Assembly: GCF_046630445.1 (NCBI RefSeq)
Contig: NC_092337.1
Span: 190,264,001-190,328,000 of the forward strand
Direction: 5' to 3'
Source: Rutidosis leptorrhynchoides
Lineage: Eukaryota > Streptophyta > Magnoliopsida > Asterales > Asteraceae
DNA: 64,000 nucleotides
Shown: positions 45,816-56,796 of the stretch, piece by piece
Layout: every line of letters starts with the position of its first letter
Position numbering within the stretch: position 1 is the stretch's first letter
The notes under the pieces: generated by a model
The model's database searches: none
What the model was told of the DNA's origin: nothing
The model's input: only the letters and a program-made list of their open reading frames with translations
Position numbers and translations under genes: made by a program

Positions 45816-45830
45816 GGCTCTAGATACCAT
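45816..45830 (-). promoter_or_regulatory. Copia primer binding site
   Basis: Minus strand reads ATGGTATCTAGAGCC next to the LTR. It matches the initiator tRNA-Met site TGGTATCAGAGCC with one inserted T. Confidence 0.75.
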
Positions 45831-46761
45831 TGTTGGGATTTAACAAGTTCACAATATACTTAAAATATTTGAAGAAACAAACTTAGCGAAAGCATGTAAG
45901 TATTACCATTTTAGAACATGTTTATTTTTAACCATTTAAAGTTAAATCTCAATTAGGATCAAGTTATGAAATATACCTACAAACTACAAGCAAGAAAAGA
46001 GTTTATACCTACTCCAAGCTTGTTGGTAAGTGATGAAGATGATGATGATGAATGGAGCTCCAAAAGAATGAAACCTCAAGTTGTTATACCCCAAACTTAT
46101 GCACCAACACCCTAGCTTTTGGTTAGGATTTAATGACACTTGAAATTAGCTTGCAAAATGAGCTTGAAGAACTTGTTTTGGTGCCTCAAACCCCACGGCC
46201 TGGACAGCTGTAGAATGCAGTTTTTTTTTTTTTTGTTCTTTTACTTGATATGTTTGCATGTGTATAACTCTTTGAGTCAAGGAACATGCTTATAGATAGA
46301 TGGAAAAGTATGGCCAATTCAAGAAAGAATCTCTAGCATGTGCCTTTGACTCCCAATGCCACTTCCAAATATTTAAAACAAAATGGTTTTATAAAATTTG
46401 ATTTTATAAAATTAGATTTTATAAAATACATTTTATAAACTTACATTTTATTTGTTATGTATACTTTCTTTATAAAAACCTATTTTATAAAATGTAACAT
46501 AACTTAGTTAATTATTTAACCTATAAATAATTAAATCCATATTATATAAATTATTCCATAATTTATATATACATCAAGTAATATTTCAGAATACCATTTT
46601 TCTTAAAGTTCAAGTGTCGCGTATTTAATCAATGATCCAATCGTTAAGATTAAATATGTATAAGGTGTCGGTAAGCTTGTTATTGGGTATGACCTGACTT
46701 GGATCATAACACATTAGCCACATTAATTTAATATGTCTCTCGGGCATACGAAATACCTTCA
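45831..46761 (-). mobile_element. Copia 5' LTR
   Basis: 931 bp, partner of 38717-39648. It includes a T-run and the TTTTATAAAA-rich block near 46385-46500. Confidence 0.92.
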
Positions 46762-48737
46762 AAAGTCACATTTTTATCCCCAATATTAAGCCCTAGACCA
46801 ATAAAGATTTAAACTTTGTTGGCAAAATTATTGCTTTTTTGGTTGATTTTGTAGATTACGTAATTACAAAGGTGATGCAAAAAGAATCAAGTAAAATGGA
46901 GCTAAAACGAAGATTCTAGAGCGAAAACGGTGAAAGACAAGAAATCAAGTTACGATCTAGCAAATCAGCAAGCCAAATGGCTTGCCAAACGGGCTGCCAA
47001 ACGGCCTGCCAGTGTGGCAAACGGCTTACCAAATGCCCTGATCAAACGGTCTCATTAAACGGCTTGCCTTAGCAAACAGGCCTTGCAAACGGCTTGCCGA
47101 ACGGCCTGCCAACCGTTTGCAGGCAAATTCCAAGTCTATTTAAAGGGATTTCTCCATCCATTTCAACACACACTCAATTTGTAATTCATTTCATATTTTC
47201 GAGCTTTTAGTTAGTTTTTAGTAGTAGTTAGCTTAGCTTTTATTTTCCGGAGGATATCCCGGCGAGTCCCTGCAATCTCGGGTAGATTTCTTCGGCCTTT
47301 TCAGGTTTTTATCCGAAACGCTTGTCTTTTTTATTAAACATGTGTTCTTACTTTTTATGTTTAATAATGCGTTCCGATATTACCATGATAGCTTAATTAA
47401 TCTGTATGTTGCCAGGATAGAAGTTTGGGTTAGCGTAATTATGTTAATTTAGTACGATTACTGTTATAATACTGAACTAGGAAGTCTGATAGATTTGTGT
47501 GCTAGCATCTTAAGGATTGACCAACCTAGGTTGTGATCAGGGCTTGTCCACATATAGGAAACTAGCTACTTCATAGGATTAAGACCCCTGGTTATACTGT
47601 ATCTGAAGATTCTATGAACTCGGTATGGCCGGAGTTCCCGAGAGGCATCTAATGCGCTTTTAGAACACGGAACTTAGGAATTGAGATATGAATGACCTAG
47701 TATGCCTATTGAATGTCCCGAAGAGACTTCTTAGGGGCTGTTAAGATCTAGTTAGTGCCTTCACCGTGTGACTCAAGCCTATTGCATGTTCTTGTCTGAT
47801 TGTTACCTTAGGTCTTAGTCATATCAACTGTTTAGGTATTCATTAGGTTTCTATCTGCTTTACTATCAGTATATCAACTGTAATGCTGTATAATGTTTAA
47901 ATTGATATGATCTCATTAGTATGATGGAATGGCTATTAGTTTTCATTTAAGGTTTTGCCAACTTAAACCGACGAATTCCTTCCGTTTGTGATCAGTGTTC
48001 AATCAACACGACACGTTGTTATTCAGTTAACTAAACTAATAACGAGGGTTAGGATTAGAGCTCAACTCACTAATAAATCTATTACTTTACTGAGGATAAC
48101 CTCCGAGGTATTGCTACCTTTTAATTATATGACCAAGTGACATGATTCTCACTGCTCGAAGAGAACTCCGAGAGTTCAGAGACAAGTAGGTCTGTGTAAT
48201 TGGCTCATCCAACCAGATCTACATCATTCCAAGCATAGTCTTAATGTAAGCATAATTACCTTTCCCTAACCCAATACTGATATCTTGGTCAACATTTCCC
48301 TGATCTGCATACTCCAGATATCCTTCCACTTTATTTACTTTTCTGCACTTAGGACTTTTAGCTAAAACCAACTACTATAATTTGTCCAGGTAATTTAACA
48401 AAAAGACAATTATCCACTTGATCTTCAATTCGTTAATCAGCAAAAACACGACAATGGGTTAACTTACACCTTCTACACCTTAGAAAGTAAAAGTAAATTT
48501 AGGCCCCGCACAATATAAATAAACAAAACCACTGTGTGCTACCTTGATCAACTGAATCCGGACATCCTGCGACCTAACGACACCACACGAATAAAACCGT
48601 CCGTTTCGGCCATATTGTAAGTAGCACATCAATGACGAAATTAGGGTTTTGGAAGTGAAAATCGGAATTGGAATTGCAGCTCTCCTTGAAATGACCTAAT
48701 CACTTTCCTTTTATAGTGCTGAAATTCTGGGTTGAAC

Positions 48738-48985
48738 AGCGACAGAGCGCCGCTTTTGGATGAGGAGCGGCGCTTTTGGCTTTCTTCGGGAGCACCTCTT
48801 TTGTGATTAATTGTGGTGCTTTTGTGTTAAGAGCGGCGCTTTTGGCTATATGGAACGGCGCTTTTGGCTATAAGGAACGGCGCTTTTGGCTACTGGTGGA
48901 AAATGGTGCCAAAACGTATACAAGAACGTCGCTTTTCTATGAGGTGCGGCGCTTTTGTCCATTAGGAGCGGTGCGTTTCTATTAA
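48738..48985 (-). repeat. Array of GCGGCGCTTTTGG units in the LTR U3
   Basis: About ten degenerate copies of (A)GCGGCGCTTTTGGCTA spaced about 20-30 bases apart, just upstream (element sense) of the TATA-like site near 48710. Related units occur at 9238-9415. Confidence 0.7.
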
Positions 48986-49194
48986 GAGAGGTTCTTTTGG
49001 ATCTGATTTCTGTGCTTGTCATTTTCTTTGCCTCTTTTGATTAAGATTTGGTCAATTTTGCACCAAATCAAGCTTTTAGCCTTGAACCGACACTTTAGCG
49101 CAAATAAACAACTTTCGGGCCCAATGATCCTCAAATCTGAATGAAATGAGGGAGATATTGCGAGATAAAATGTGTATAATTAGAGCAATATCAT

Positions 49195-49330
49195 TAACCC
49201 TGGGTCGCTAGTTGTGACCCCTAGGTTGCTAGTTGTGACCCCTAGGTCGCCAGTTGCAATTCCTAGGTCGCCAGTTATGAATTCCGGGTTGGCGGTTGTA
49301 TAATCCTGGTCGCAGTTGCATTAACCGTGT
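49195..49330 (-). repeat. Array of ~25-base CCTAGGTCGCCAGTTG units
   Basis: Five to six degenerate copies of GACCCCTAGGTCGCCAGTTG, spaced about 25 bases, farther upstream in the same U3. Confidence 0.7.
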
Positions 49331-49949
49331 TTCCATTTGATGTATCTGGGTCTTCAGTTGCACCAAATGGATTAGTTGGTGTAACTGAGTGGTCAGTTGT
49401 GAACTTGCATTCCGTGTTTTGCGTATACGGGTTTTTGATAGTACGTTATTTAAGCACCGGTATATGTTTTAACTTGAAGTTCAACATATGCACTTTCTTG
49501 AGGTTCCTTAGACTTGAAATAGTCACACACAGTCCCCTAAATCACTTCTTGATGTTCCTTGCGGTTGTAATTGAAGTATTGTTTTATTAGGGTTTTGAGT
49601 GTGTTTTCTGTGTATGTAAGTCTTGAAACTTCTTGATCTTTTCCTATGAATTTGATGAGCTTCTAGGTTCTTAGTAGATCTTCATATACATGTCTTGAAT
49701 AAGTTTTGGACACCCTGGTAAGTAATCTTGATCTCTCATGGTGGTCTTCCAGGGCAGTTCTTGAAACTAGGGTTAGAAAATCCTAGTTTTGGCTCTTTTT
49801 CCAGCTTTTCCGCAAAGTGAGATTTTAAAGTCCCTTTTCGCAAACCTTAGTGGATTATTGCATTTATAGAACTATTTTTCTCGAATTCATGTAGGATTTG
49901 AGTGGATATCGTTAGTAAAACATGACTTTTTACGCGATATCAATTATCC

Positions 49950-49985
49950 CACACTTAGACTTTTCCTGTCCTCAAGCAAAACCGT
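49950..49985 (-). promoter_or_regulatory. PPT directly outside the LTR start
   Basis: Minus sense: TTTTGCTTGAGGACAGGAAAA, then GTCTAAGTGTGGGATAAT, then the LTR. This resembles the end of an Athila internal region and marks the 49949 LTR as a 3' LTR of DNA to its right. Confidence 0.65.
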
Positions 49986-51005
<1,020 letters not shown>

Positions 51006-51007
<2 letters not shown>

Positions 51008-51696
51008 GCAGGATCAATGGGGAAGTAACCAATCGGGGGGAAGCGGGGGGAAGCAAATTTTTTTCTTTTTCATTTTTTTTGGATTTTTTTTTCCGGCATC
51101 AAGATCATACAAAAATATGAACATTTAGAAGAGACACTTCGTGATGAATGTTATTATTTAGGCGGGAAAACGATCGACAAAAATAACATTCAAGATAATA
51201 TTGTTTGTGAAGAATATGAACGTTTTTTTTTCTTCATGTTTTGTGAAGTAAAATTTAGCCCGATTTAGAGTTTAGGGTTTAGGATTTAGGGTTTAGGGTT
51301 TGGTGTTTTGGGTTTATGGGAATAAACCCAAAACACCAAACCCTAAACCCTAAACCCTAAACTCTAAACCGTTCGTGTTAAAAACTCAATCTAAATCCTA
51401 AATCTAAACCCTAAATCTAAACCCTAAACCCTAAATTTCTAAACCCTAATTTCTAAACCCTAATATCTAAACCCCAATAGCTAAAACCTCAACATACGCT
51501 CGAAAACACGATAATTGTTATATATTACTTCTTCGAGCGTTTTTCCGCCAAAATAAAAACATTTATCACAAAGTGTCTCTACTAAATGTTCATATTTTTT
51601 TCCCATCTATAATTTTCGTGAACAAAGTTTTTACAAAAAATGGAATAAAAAAAAGTTTTTGCTTCCCCCAACTTGGTTACTTCCCTCTTGATCCTA

Positions 51697-51700
<4 letters not shown>
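51006..51700. mobile_element. (TA)n-embedded foldback element, copy 1
   Basis: About 695 bp between two (TA)n tracts. Ends are inverted: GGGCAGGATCAATGGGGAAG at the left and, reverse-complemented, TTGGTAGGATCAAGAGGGAAG at the right. The arms stay related for over 200 bases (GAACATTTAG, GAGACACTT, GGCGGGAAAA). The core has TTTAGGG repeats on one side and CCCTAAA on the other. No ORF or transposase. Placement between TA repeats recalls rice Micron elements, which target (TA)n microsatellites; identity is not claimed. Copy 2, in reverse orientation, is at 61009-61711. Confidence 0.75.

Positions 51701-51792
<92 letters not shown>
51701..51792. repeat. (TA)n microsatellite
   Basis: Right flank of foldback copy 1, about 45 TA units. 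Confidence 0.95.
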
Positions 51793-51794
<2 letters not shown>

Positions 51795-53032
51795 TCAGCT
51801 TTAACACTTTATAGTAGAAGGAGAAATCACAGAGAAAACTCCTTTTTAACTATTTTATATAATTTCAATTTTCAAAGATTCTTTGTGAATGAAGAAATTT
51901 TGTTTGGGCGAAGAAATGATGATGGAATTTGAAGTGTGTGGGTGTAAGAGGGTGATTTCCTTTTTCTGAGAATTTTCAACGTTTAGACAAAGTACCTAAA
52001 TCACTAAGTGATTACTTAGAGAGTGGTCTCGAAACGAATATCAGGAGCAAATTCTAATTCAAAATACAGACATCAGCATACACTCTTTTTGGGATGAAGC
52101 ATTATAGATGTTATGCTTTTGGTCTCGTAAAGCCTCAATTTTTAAAGTTTGGGTTGTATATACCTAGTCATGCGATGCCTTGAAAATTCATTCTATTAGT
52201 AAAAATATTCCTAACATGTTATTATCTTAACCCGCATAAAGATGAAGATAACAATTTACTGAGAAATTATTTGAAAAAAAAAGTATTTTTTGATATCGTT
52301 AATTTTCAAAATCAACCCAAAAATTTTAGAAATTTCGGTATTTTACTTGAGAATGATTGCAGAATACTAAAGTATAAGATACCGATATCCCACACTTAAA
52401 AGAACATTATCCCTAATGTTCATTTTGTTTTTCAAGCAATCGTTTTAATAACGCTAATTAAGTATATCAAAATATACTCTTATATAGAAACGATTGTTAG
52501 GAACCCCACAATTGTTTTTCAGATAAGCTTTTGGATACATGTTGGTTTTAAATGTTTTAATGATAATGGGTTTTATCCTACACTTAGTGTTTAGTTCAGA
52601 TATGACATATATATTTAGTTAAGGTAAAGAAGAGCGAGTACTTCCCTACGGAAAATTCCATTTGAAGACTTTCTTGATGGTTTGCCTCAGATTCTTTGCG
52701 AATTCTCAGACTGTTGACTTCCTTTGTTCATTTTTCCATTTCTTCCTCTAATTGTGATTTAGTCTCTTGAGTGTAAACACGTCAGAAGATTTTTCTTTTT
52801 GTTGTGTCTTCCGAGTGTGATTGATAGGCCGAGACTAATTCACTTATTCAAATTTAAAAGCTAAAACATAAAGTAAAACATTAGTAAATAAAAAGCTCGG
52901 GTTGCCTCCCGAGAAGCGCTAGGTTTAATGTCGTTTGCCTAACTTATTTATCCTAAAAATCAAGTAAAAGACTCGGGTTGCCTTCCGAGAAGCGCTTTAT
53001 TTTACGTCGCCAGCTCGACCTGTGAACTTTTT
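51793..53032 (-). other. Athila-like internal region with PPT-like hairpin and GGGAGGC motifs
   Basis: No gene. A perfect hairpin GAACATTA-GGGA-TAATGTTC followed by TTTTAAGTGTGGG lies at 52389-52421 (minus). Two copies of the motif CGGGTTGCCTCCCGAG...AGCGCT (plus-strand reading) lie at 52893-52919 and 52970-52996. Confidence 0.55.
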
Positions 53033-53707
53033 TCAGTGAAAGTTCAGTTGATCTACCCCATTTTGGATTTGTTCGAGTGGTTCATTGGAGTAGATAATTT
53101 TGTACCATAGTTCACGGAAATTGTTTGATTGATAAATATTCATGTTTTCTATTAATCGCGCAATTAGATAGTGTATGTGTTTTTCGCCTCCCACAAGGAT
53201 GTATACTAGATCAACATCTTCTCTGTTCCTAATCCTTTTAATAAATATGTTGGCTAGTATTTTGTATTTAAGTTTATCCAAACATTTCTCTGTTTTCTCA
53301 ATTTTTCTCTCTCCTCTAGTTATTAATGACCTCTTAATATGTTTTATAAATTTTTTTTAGGTTTAATTCTAATAATCCTTTAAAATCTAGCAATCTAGGG
53401 TTTGAAATAATCGAATTTACTTTCCTTTTCTTTTCTTTGATAAATTTTCATTTTTAAGTTTAAGGTGGTTTTTCTTTTCTAGTTTATTGTCAAAAATTGT
53501 TCTGATCCAGCGGAAAATAAAGTTTTCGTTTGTTGGTTCTTTTCGTTTTGTTATTATACTTTTAAGTTCCGCTTGCTCACAGATTAATTCATTTCTATTC
53601 TTTTTTAAGCTTTCATTTTCTTTAGTAATTAATCTTAAATTCTCGTTGTTCGATTTTAACTCTTCTTCACTTTTGTTCATTTTTACCGCTTTTTCAACGT
53701 TTTTCAT
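53033..53707 (-). pseudogene. Two small ORFs of unknown function in an Athila-like element
   Basis: The first (53707-53417, 96 codons) is rich in Lys, Glu and Asn with a heptad-like SEEELKSNNENLRL...ENESLKKNRNEL segment, likely a coiled coil. The second (53281-53033, 82 codons) has IRNREDVDLVYILVGGEKHI and no recognised domain. The first overlaps the end of the upstream protease-like ORF in another phase. They may be fragments of one degenerate polyprotein. Confidence 0.4.
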
Positions 53708-54026
53708 TAATGGTTTTCCTAGGATTTATAGGGGCATTTGTTTCTTCTTTATTTATCACAACAAAATTTTTAAGATACAGATATCTTCCAATTTGTATTA
53801 CGATGCGTTCAATGATTCCTACGGGTTTATCGCTTGTTTGGTCCAAGTTTTCTTCGATTTCAAGATATTCCAACCCTAACTTCTCAATAAGAGATATAGG
53901 AATGAAATTCATGTTTAACTTTAAATCTACCAATGATTCTACCAGTTCGGACAAACAAAGTGAGCATTGTATTATGAAATTTCTAGAATTTCCAATCTTT
54001 TTGGGATAGTTGCTTTGTGAACTCAT
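53694..54026 (-). pseudogene. Athila protease-like ORF with altered active site
   Basis: 110 codons starting about 200 bases after the PBS. The layout matches Athila protease: RNFIIQCSLC, LVDLKLNMNFIPISLIEKLG, GIIERIVIQIGRYLYLKNFVV. The active-site segment usually reads DLGAS; here it is DLKLN, so the Asp remains but the Gly-Ala-Ser is gone. It follows the PBS directly with no capsid, so gag is missing. It might be a remnant or a repurposed domain. Confidence 0.6.
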
Positions 54027-54227
54027 CTTTTTGTATATTTATAAGGATATAAATATAGTTTTATATTTTTATGAATTTTATAGGCTTTATATTGTTTTTA
54101 GATTTTTAAATTTATTAATTTATTAATATTGTTATATTATATTACATTTTATATTATGTTTTAGTTATTATATTATCTTATTAACTCAAATTGTAATGGG
54201 AAAATTCTCTGAATTCAAATGTTGAAT

Positions 54228-54246
54228 CCCCGGCAGCTGCGCCAGA
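54228..54246 (-). promoter_or_regulatory. Primer binding site (tRNA-Asp-like)
   Basis: Minus strand reads TGGCGCAGCTGCCGGGGAT, near-identical to the tRNA-Asp 3' complement, four to five bases from the LTR start at 54251. Confidence 0.8.
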
Positions 54247-54250
54247 AACT

Positions 54251-55000
54251 TGATGCGCCCAGATGCGTCGTCTTTTTTTCTTCATGGATGAATGGATGGA
54301 TGGTGGGGTAATTAAGGCGATTTCTCATGGATTTTACTCATGACGTTCGGTCTCGGTTGTGTCTCTCTAGTCGTTTGAAGAGCTGGGCCTTTCCACTTCT
54401 CAGAGAGCGAGACTTGCCACACGTGCATATCAGAGGTATTAATATTTCCAAATTACTAGGGCCTTGGCTTGTACTCACAGTTATCTAACAAGTAGATAGC
54501 GTAAGTATAACCTATGATCGTCACACGACTCAACTGGTAGACGATAATTACGAGGTTATCCACTGTTAGATTTTAGTTAATATTTTAATATATTTTTGTG
54601 AGTACTTTTCTGGATTTAATATATTAATATAGATACTTAATGTTTTATGTGTTGCGTTTTCGTGTCTATAACCTACACTTTCTATCTCGGCGACTGGTTA
54701 GAATTCAGTCGACGATTGAGCTTTAATTTAAGTGAAACTCGTATTTGCTAGGACGGCGTCTGGATTTGAATGTTACCCGGCGGCTGGTGCACTTAAGCCG
54801 GCGGCTGATTTTTGTCTTTTCGGGATTTTTCCATTATTGATCCTTTTTTAAGCTTTGTTGACCTGTTTAACTCGTATATTCCTCACCAAGGGTGTAAGTA
54901 AACCTTTTTCATAAAAATGCATAAAAAGGTACAAAAAGGTTACAATTGTGGAAGAAATTAGAAAGATATTGTCTCAAAAGTGTTGTAATAACATGTATAA
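54251..55000 (-). mobile_element. LTR of the 49950-54250 element (outer end not fixed)
   Basis: Element-sense end is GGGCGCATCA at 54251 beside the PBS. GC-rich short repeats (CGGCGACTGG, CGGCGGCTGG) lie at 54688-54812. Only the last seven bases resemble the 13054 LTR end, so the two LTRs are different families or strongly diverged. I could not find the TGATATC-type outer end, so 55000 is approximate. Confidence 0.5.
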
Positions 55001-55551
55001 TTTATGCAGTATCATTTTCCCACCCCACATTCTCACCACCTCATGATAATAAATGGACATAGTAAACTGTCACAACTAATACAAATCTCGTGTAAACTAA
55101 ATAGTTTTTATAATGAAGGCGGTAAGTGGTTCATGATTTTTCCGGGTTATTAGGCTTCATTAGGTTGTTGAGGTTGTAGGTCTCTTTTGGTTCTTTGTGT
55201 GTTGTTGACTTTAGTTGCTTTACCTCATTTAGTTAGTTGGTTTGTTATCTTAAGGTTGTGATCGTTCAGTTGTGTTAGGCTTCAATGTGTTTTTGTTATG
55301 CATAGAAGCTCTCAATGTATCTTTGTATGTCTTTCATTTTTGCGATGGAAACCTTGGTTTATAGAAGTTCTTAGTTCTTTTGAAAAAAAATTGACGCTAA
55401 TCTCGACTAAAACTTAAATATGATGTTAGTTGTATAGTTTGGGAGTAAGAGTAAGGGGAGTGGGGTTAAGGGTGTTCAAACATTCGAATTAAAACTGTTT
55501 AATTGGCAAATCTAACCGAATGAAGCTTGAAAAATTGATGAATGTGGAATC

Positions 55552-56606
55552 TGATGATACGCATGATGATTCGTATCAGTTATGCACATTTTTTCATAAA
55601 CGAAGATTCCGTCTGGAATACAACCGGCATAAGCGGTCCAGGAGGAAATGCCTTCTCCCGGCCCTACTTAAGCAAAACCGGCCAGAGGATTATCATATGC
55701 ACATCCGGTAAGAAATGTCCCAGATAAGAGCTGGCAGTGACTTCACATAAGCCCATCCTACATGGACAAGTATGCTGGACACTGACACCACTCACCCGGG
55801 TATAAAGCACCAAGCGGTTACGGACCATAAAGTCTACCTAACCAAACACACCGGTCAACCAACAATCTTTGCAAGAACATTACGAATAGAAATATGAACC
55901 AGTTGCAATTCTACTCGGTCAAGAGGATACCGTGAAGAAGCACTTGAAATAAACATCAGGTAAAATCTCTTTACCTAACCAAGAGCAAGACAGTCGGCCG
56001 TCATACTATAGACGGATCCATCACACCATCTCGGAACAACTGCACCGTTCCAAGGTAGGTGCTCTGTCCTGGAACGAACACTTGGTCCCGAAACAAATAC
56101 ATATTCCCAGAAAAAACGTACAAATGGACCATATGCCACGTCAGCCTATGAATCTAGGAAAGTTTGTTAGGATCTATTATACCAATGAAAGGGACAGGTG
56201 CCATGTCAGCCCTCGAATCTGATGAAGTTTGTTATAACCATGAAAGGAACATATACCACGTCATAATTCCCTCATAACACCTATAAATACACCCATAGGG
56301 TCATTCATAACGACAACACTATATGCATTAATGTTACTCTGCCCAAAATTATTACTGTAACATTCTCCAGCTGAAAATACAACTCCGATAGAGATTTCGG
56401 TCGATATCGGAGTTAACTTTTACTCCAAGATATTAACTTATTCGATCCAATCGAGTAAAGTTAATCGCATCGTTTGTTTTACGCCTTTGAAGTCCAGATT
56501 TCAAATCTGAGTTTGCACAGTTATTGGAGATACCACATTCGACCAATTCTTTTCCTCTAATCAAGCACTCAAACATAAGTTTATCAATAACAATTTGGTT
56601 TGATCA
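55552..56606 (+). mobile_element. Solo LTR, 1055 bp
   Basis: TGATGATACG...GTTTGATCA with a perfect GAATC duplication (55547-55551, 56607-56611). Absent at the same place in unit 2. It has a TATA-like CCTATAAATACACC at about 56281, then a GTTACTCTGCC region. No coding domain, so a solo LTR. Confidence 0.82.
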
Positions 56607-56689
56607 GAATCTATTTTCGATTCGCATTACAAATGTAAGTTTGATTTTTGTTTTTAAATTTAGTTATACCGAATACCGTATTCAAATTT

Positions 56690-56694
<5 letters not shown>

Positions 56695-56760
<66 letters not shown>
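56695..56760. repeat. (TA)n microsatellite, without foldback element
   Basis: Occupies the position where unit 2 has (TA)n split by the foldback element. Confidence 0.95.
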
Positions 56761-56765
<5 letters not shown>

Positions 56766-56796
56766 CTTCAAGATCAACAATATAGATTGTTTATAA

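Larger units (their letters stand above)
38717..46761 (-). mobile_element. Ty1/copia element, degenerate
   Basis: 8045 bp with duplication AAAGT (38712-38716, 46762-46766). Element sense: 5' LTR 46761-45831, PBS 45830-45816, long leader, gag-protease, integrase, reverse transcriptase, RNase H, 3' LTR 39648-38717. LTRs differ at about 25-30 positions by eye (about 97 per cent identical). Two frameshifts and three nonsense changes leave it inactive. Confidence 0.93.
14138..48631 (+). mobile_element. Plus-strand Athila element hosting three nested insertions
   Basis: Bounded by ATGAC on each side (14133-14137, 48632-48636). 5' LTR 14138-16014, PBS 16022, broken gag, integrase, downstream ORF region, PPT near 38685, 3' LTR 38699-48631. 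Later insertions are 18215-22185, 24060-37486 and 38717-46761. Without them the element is about 9 kb. The reverse transcriptase and RNase H region is deleted near 17550, so it is not autonomous. Confidence 0.9.
38699..48631 (+). mobile_element. 3' LTR of the plus-strand Athila, split by copia
   Basis: First 18 bases (38699-38716) match the LTR start at 14138. The rest runs 46762-48631 and ends AGCACATCA. The break is the copia insertion. Repeat cluster 46975-47122 and TATTTAAAGGG at about 47138 match the 5' LTR. LTR length without copia is about 1883 bp. Confidence 0.9.
48632..49949 (-). mobile_element. Athila LTR, second part (U3 side)
   Basis: Resumes the LTR interrupted at 14137. Element-sense start is TGATATCGCGTAAAAAGTCATG at 49949, the same opening as the other Athila LTRs. 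U3 carries two repeat arrays (49195-49330 and 48738-48985), followed by a minus-strand TATA-like site CACTATAAAAGG near 48710. A stretch immediately outside the LTR start (49950-49985) looks like a PPT. Confidence 0.72.

Noticed and set aside
51255-51480. Interstitial telomere array
   Set aside because: The TTTAGGG/CCCTAAA repeats are short, degenerate and inverted, and they recur inside the second foldback copy, so they belong to the mobile element.
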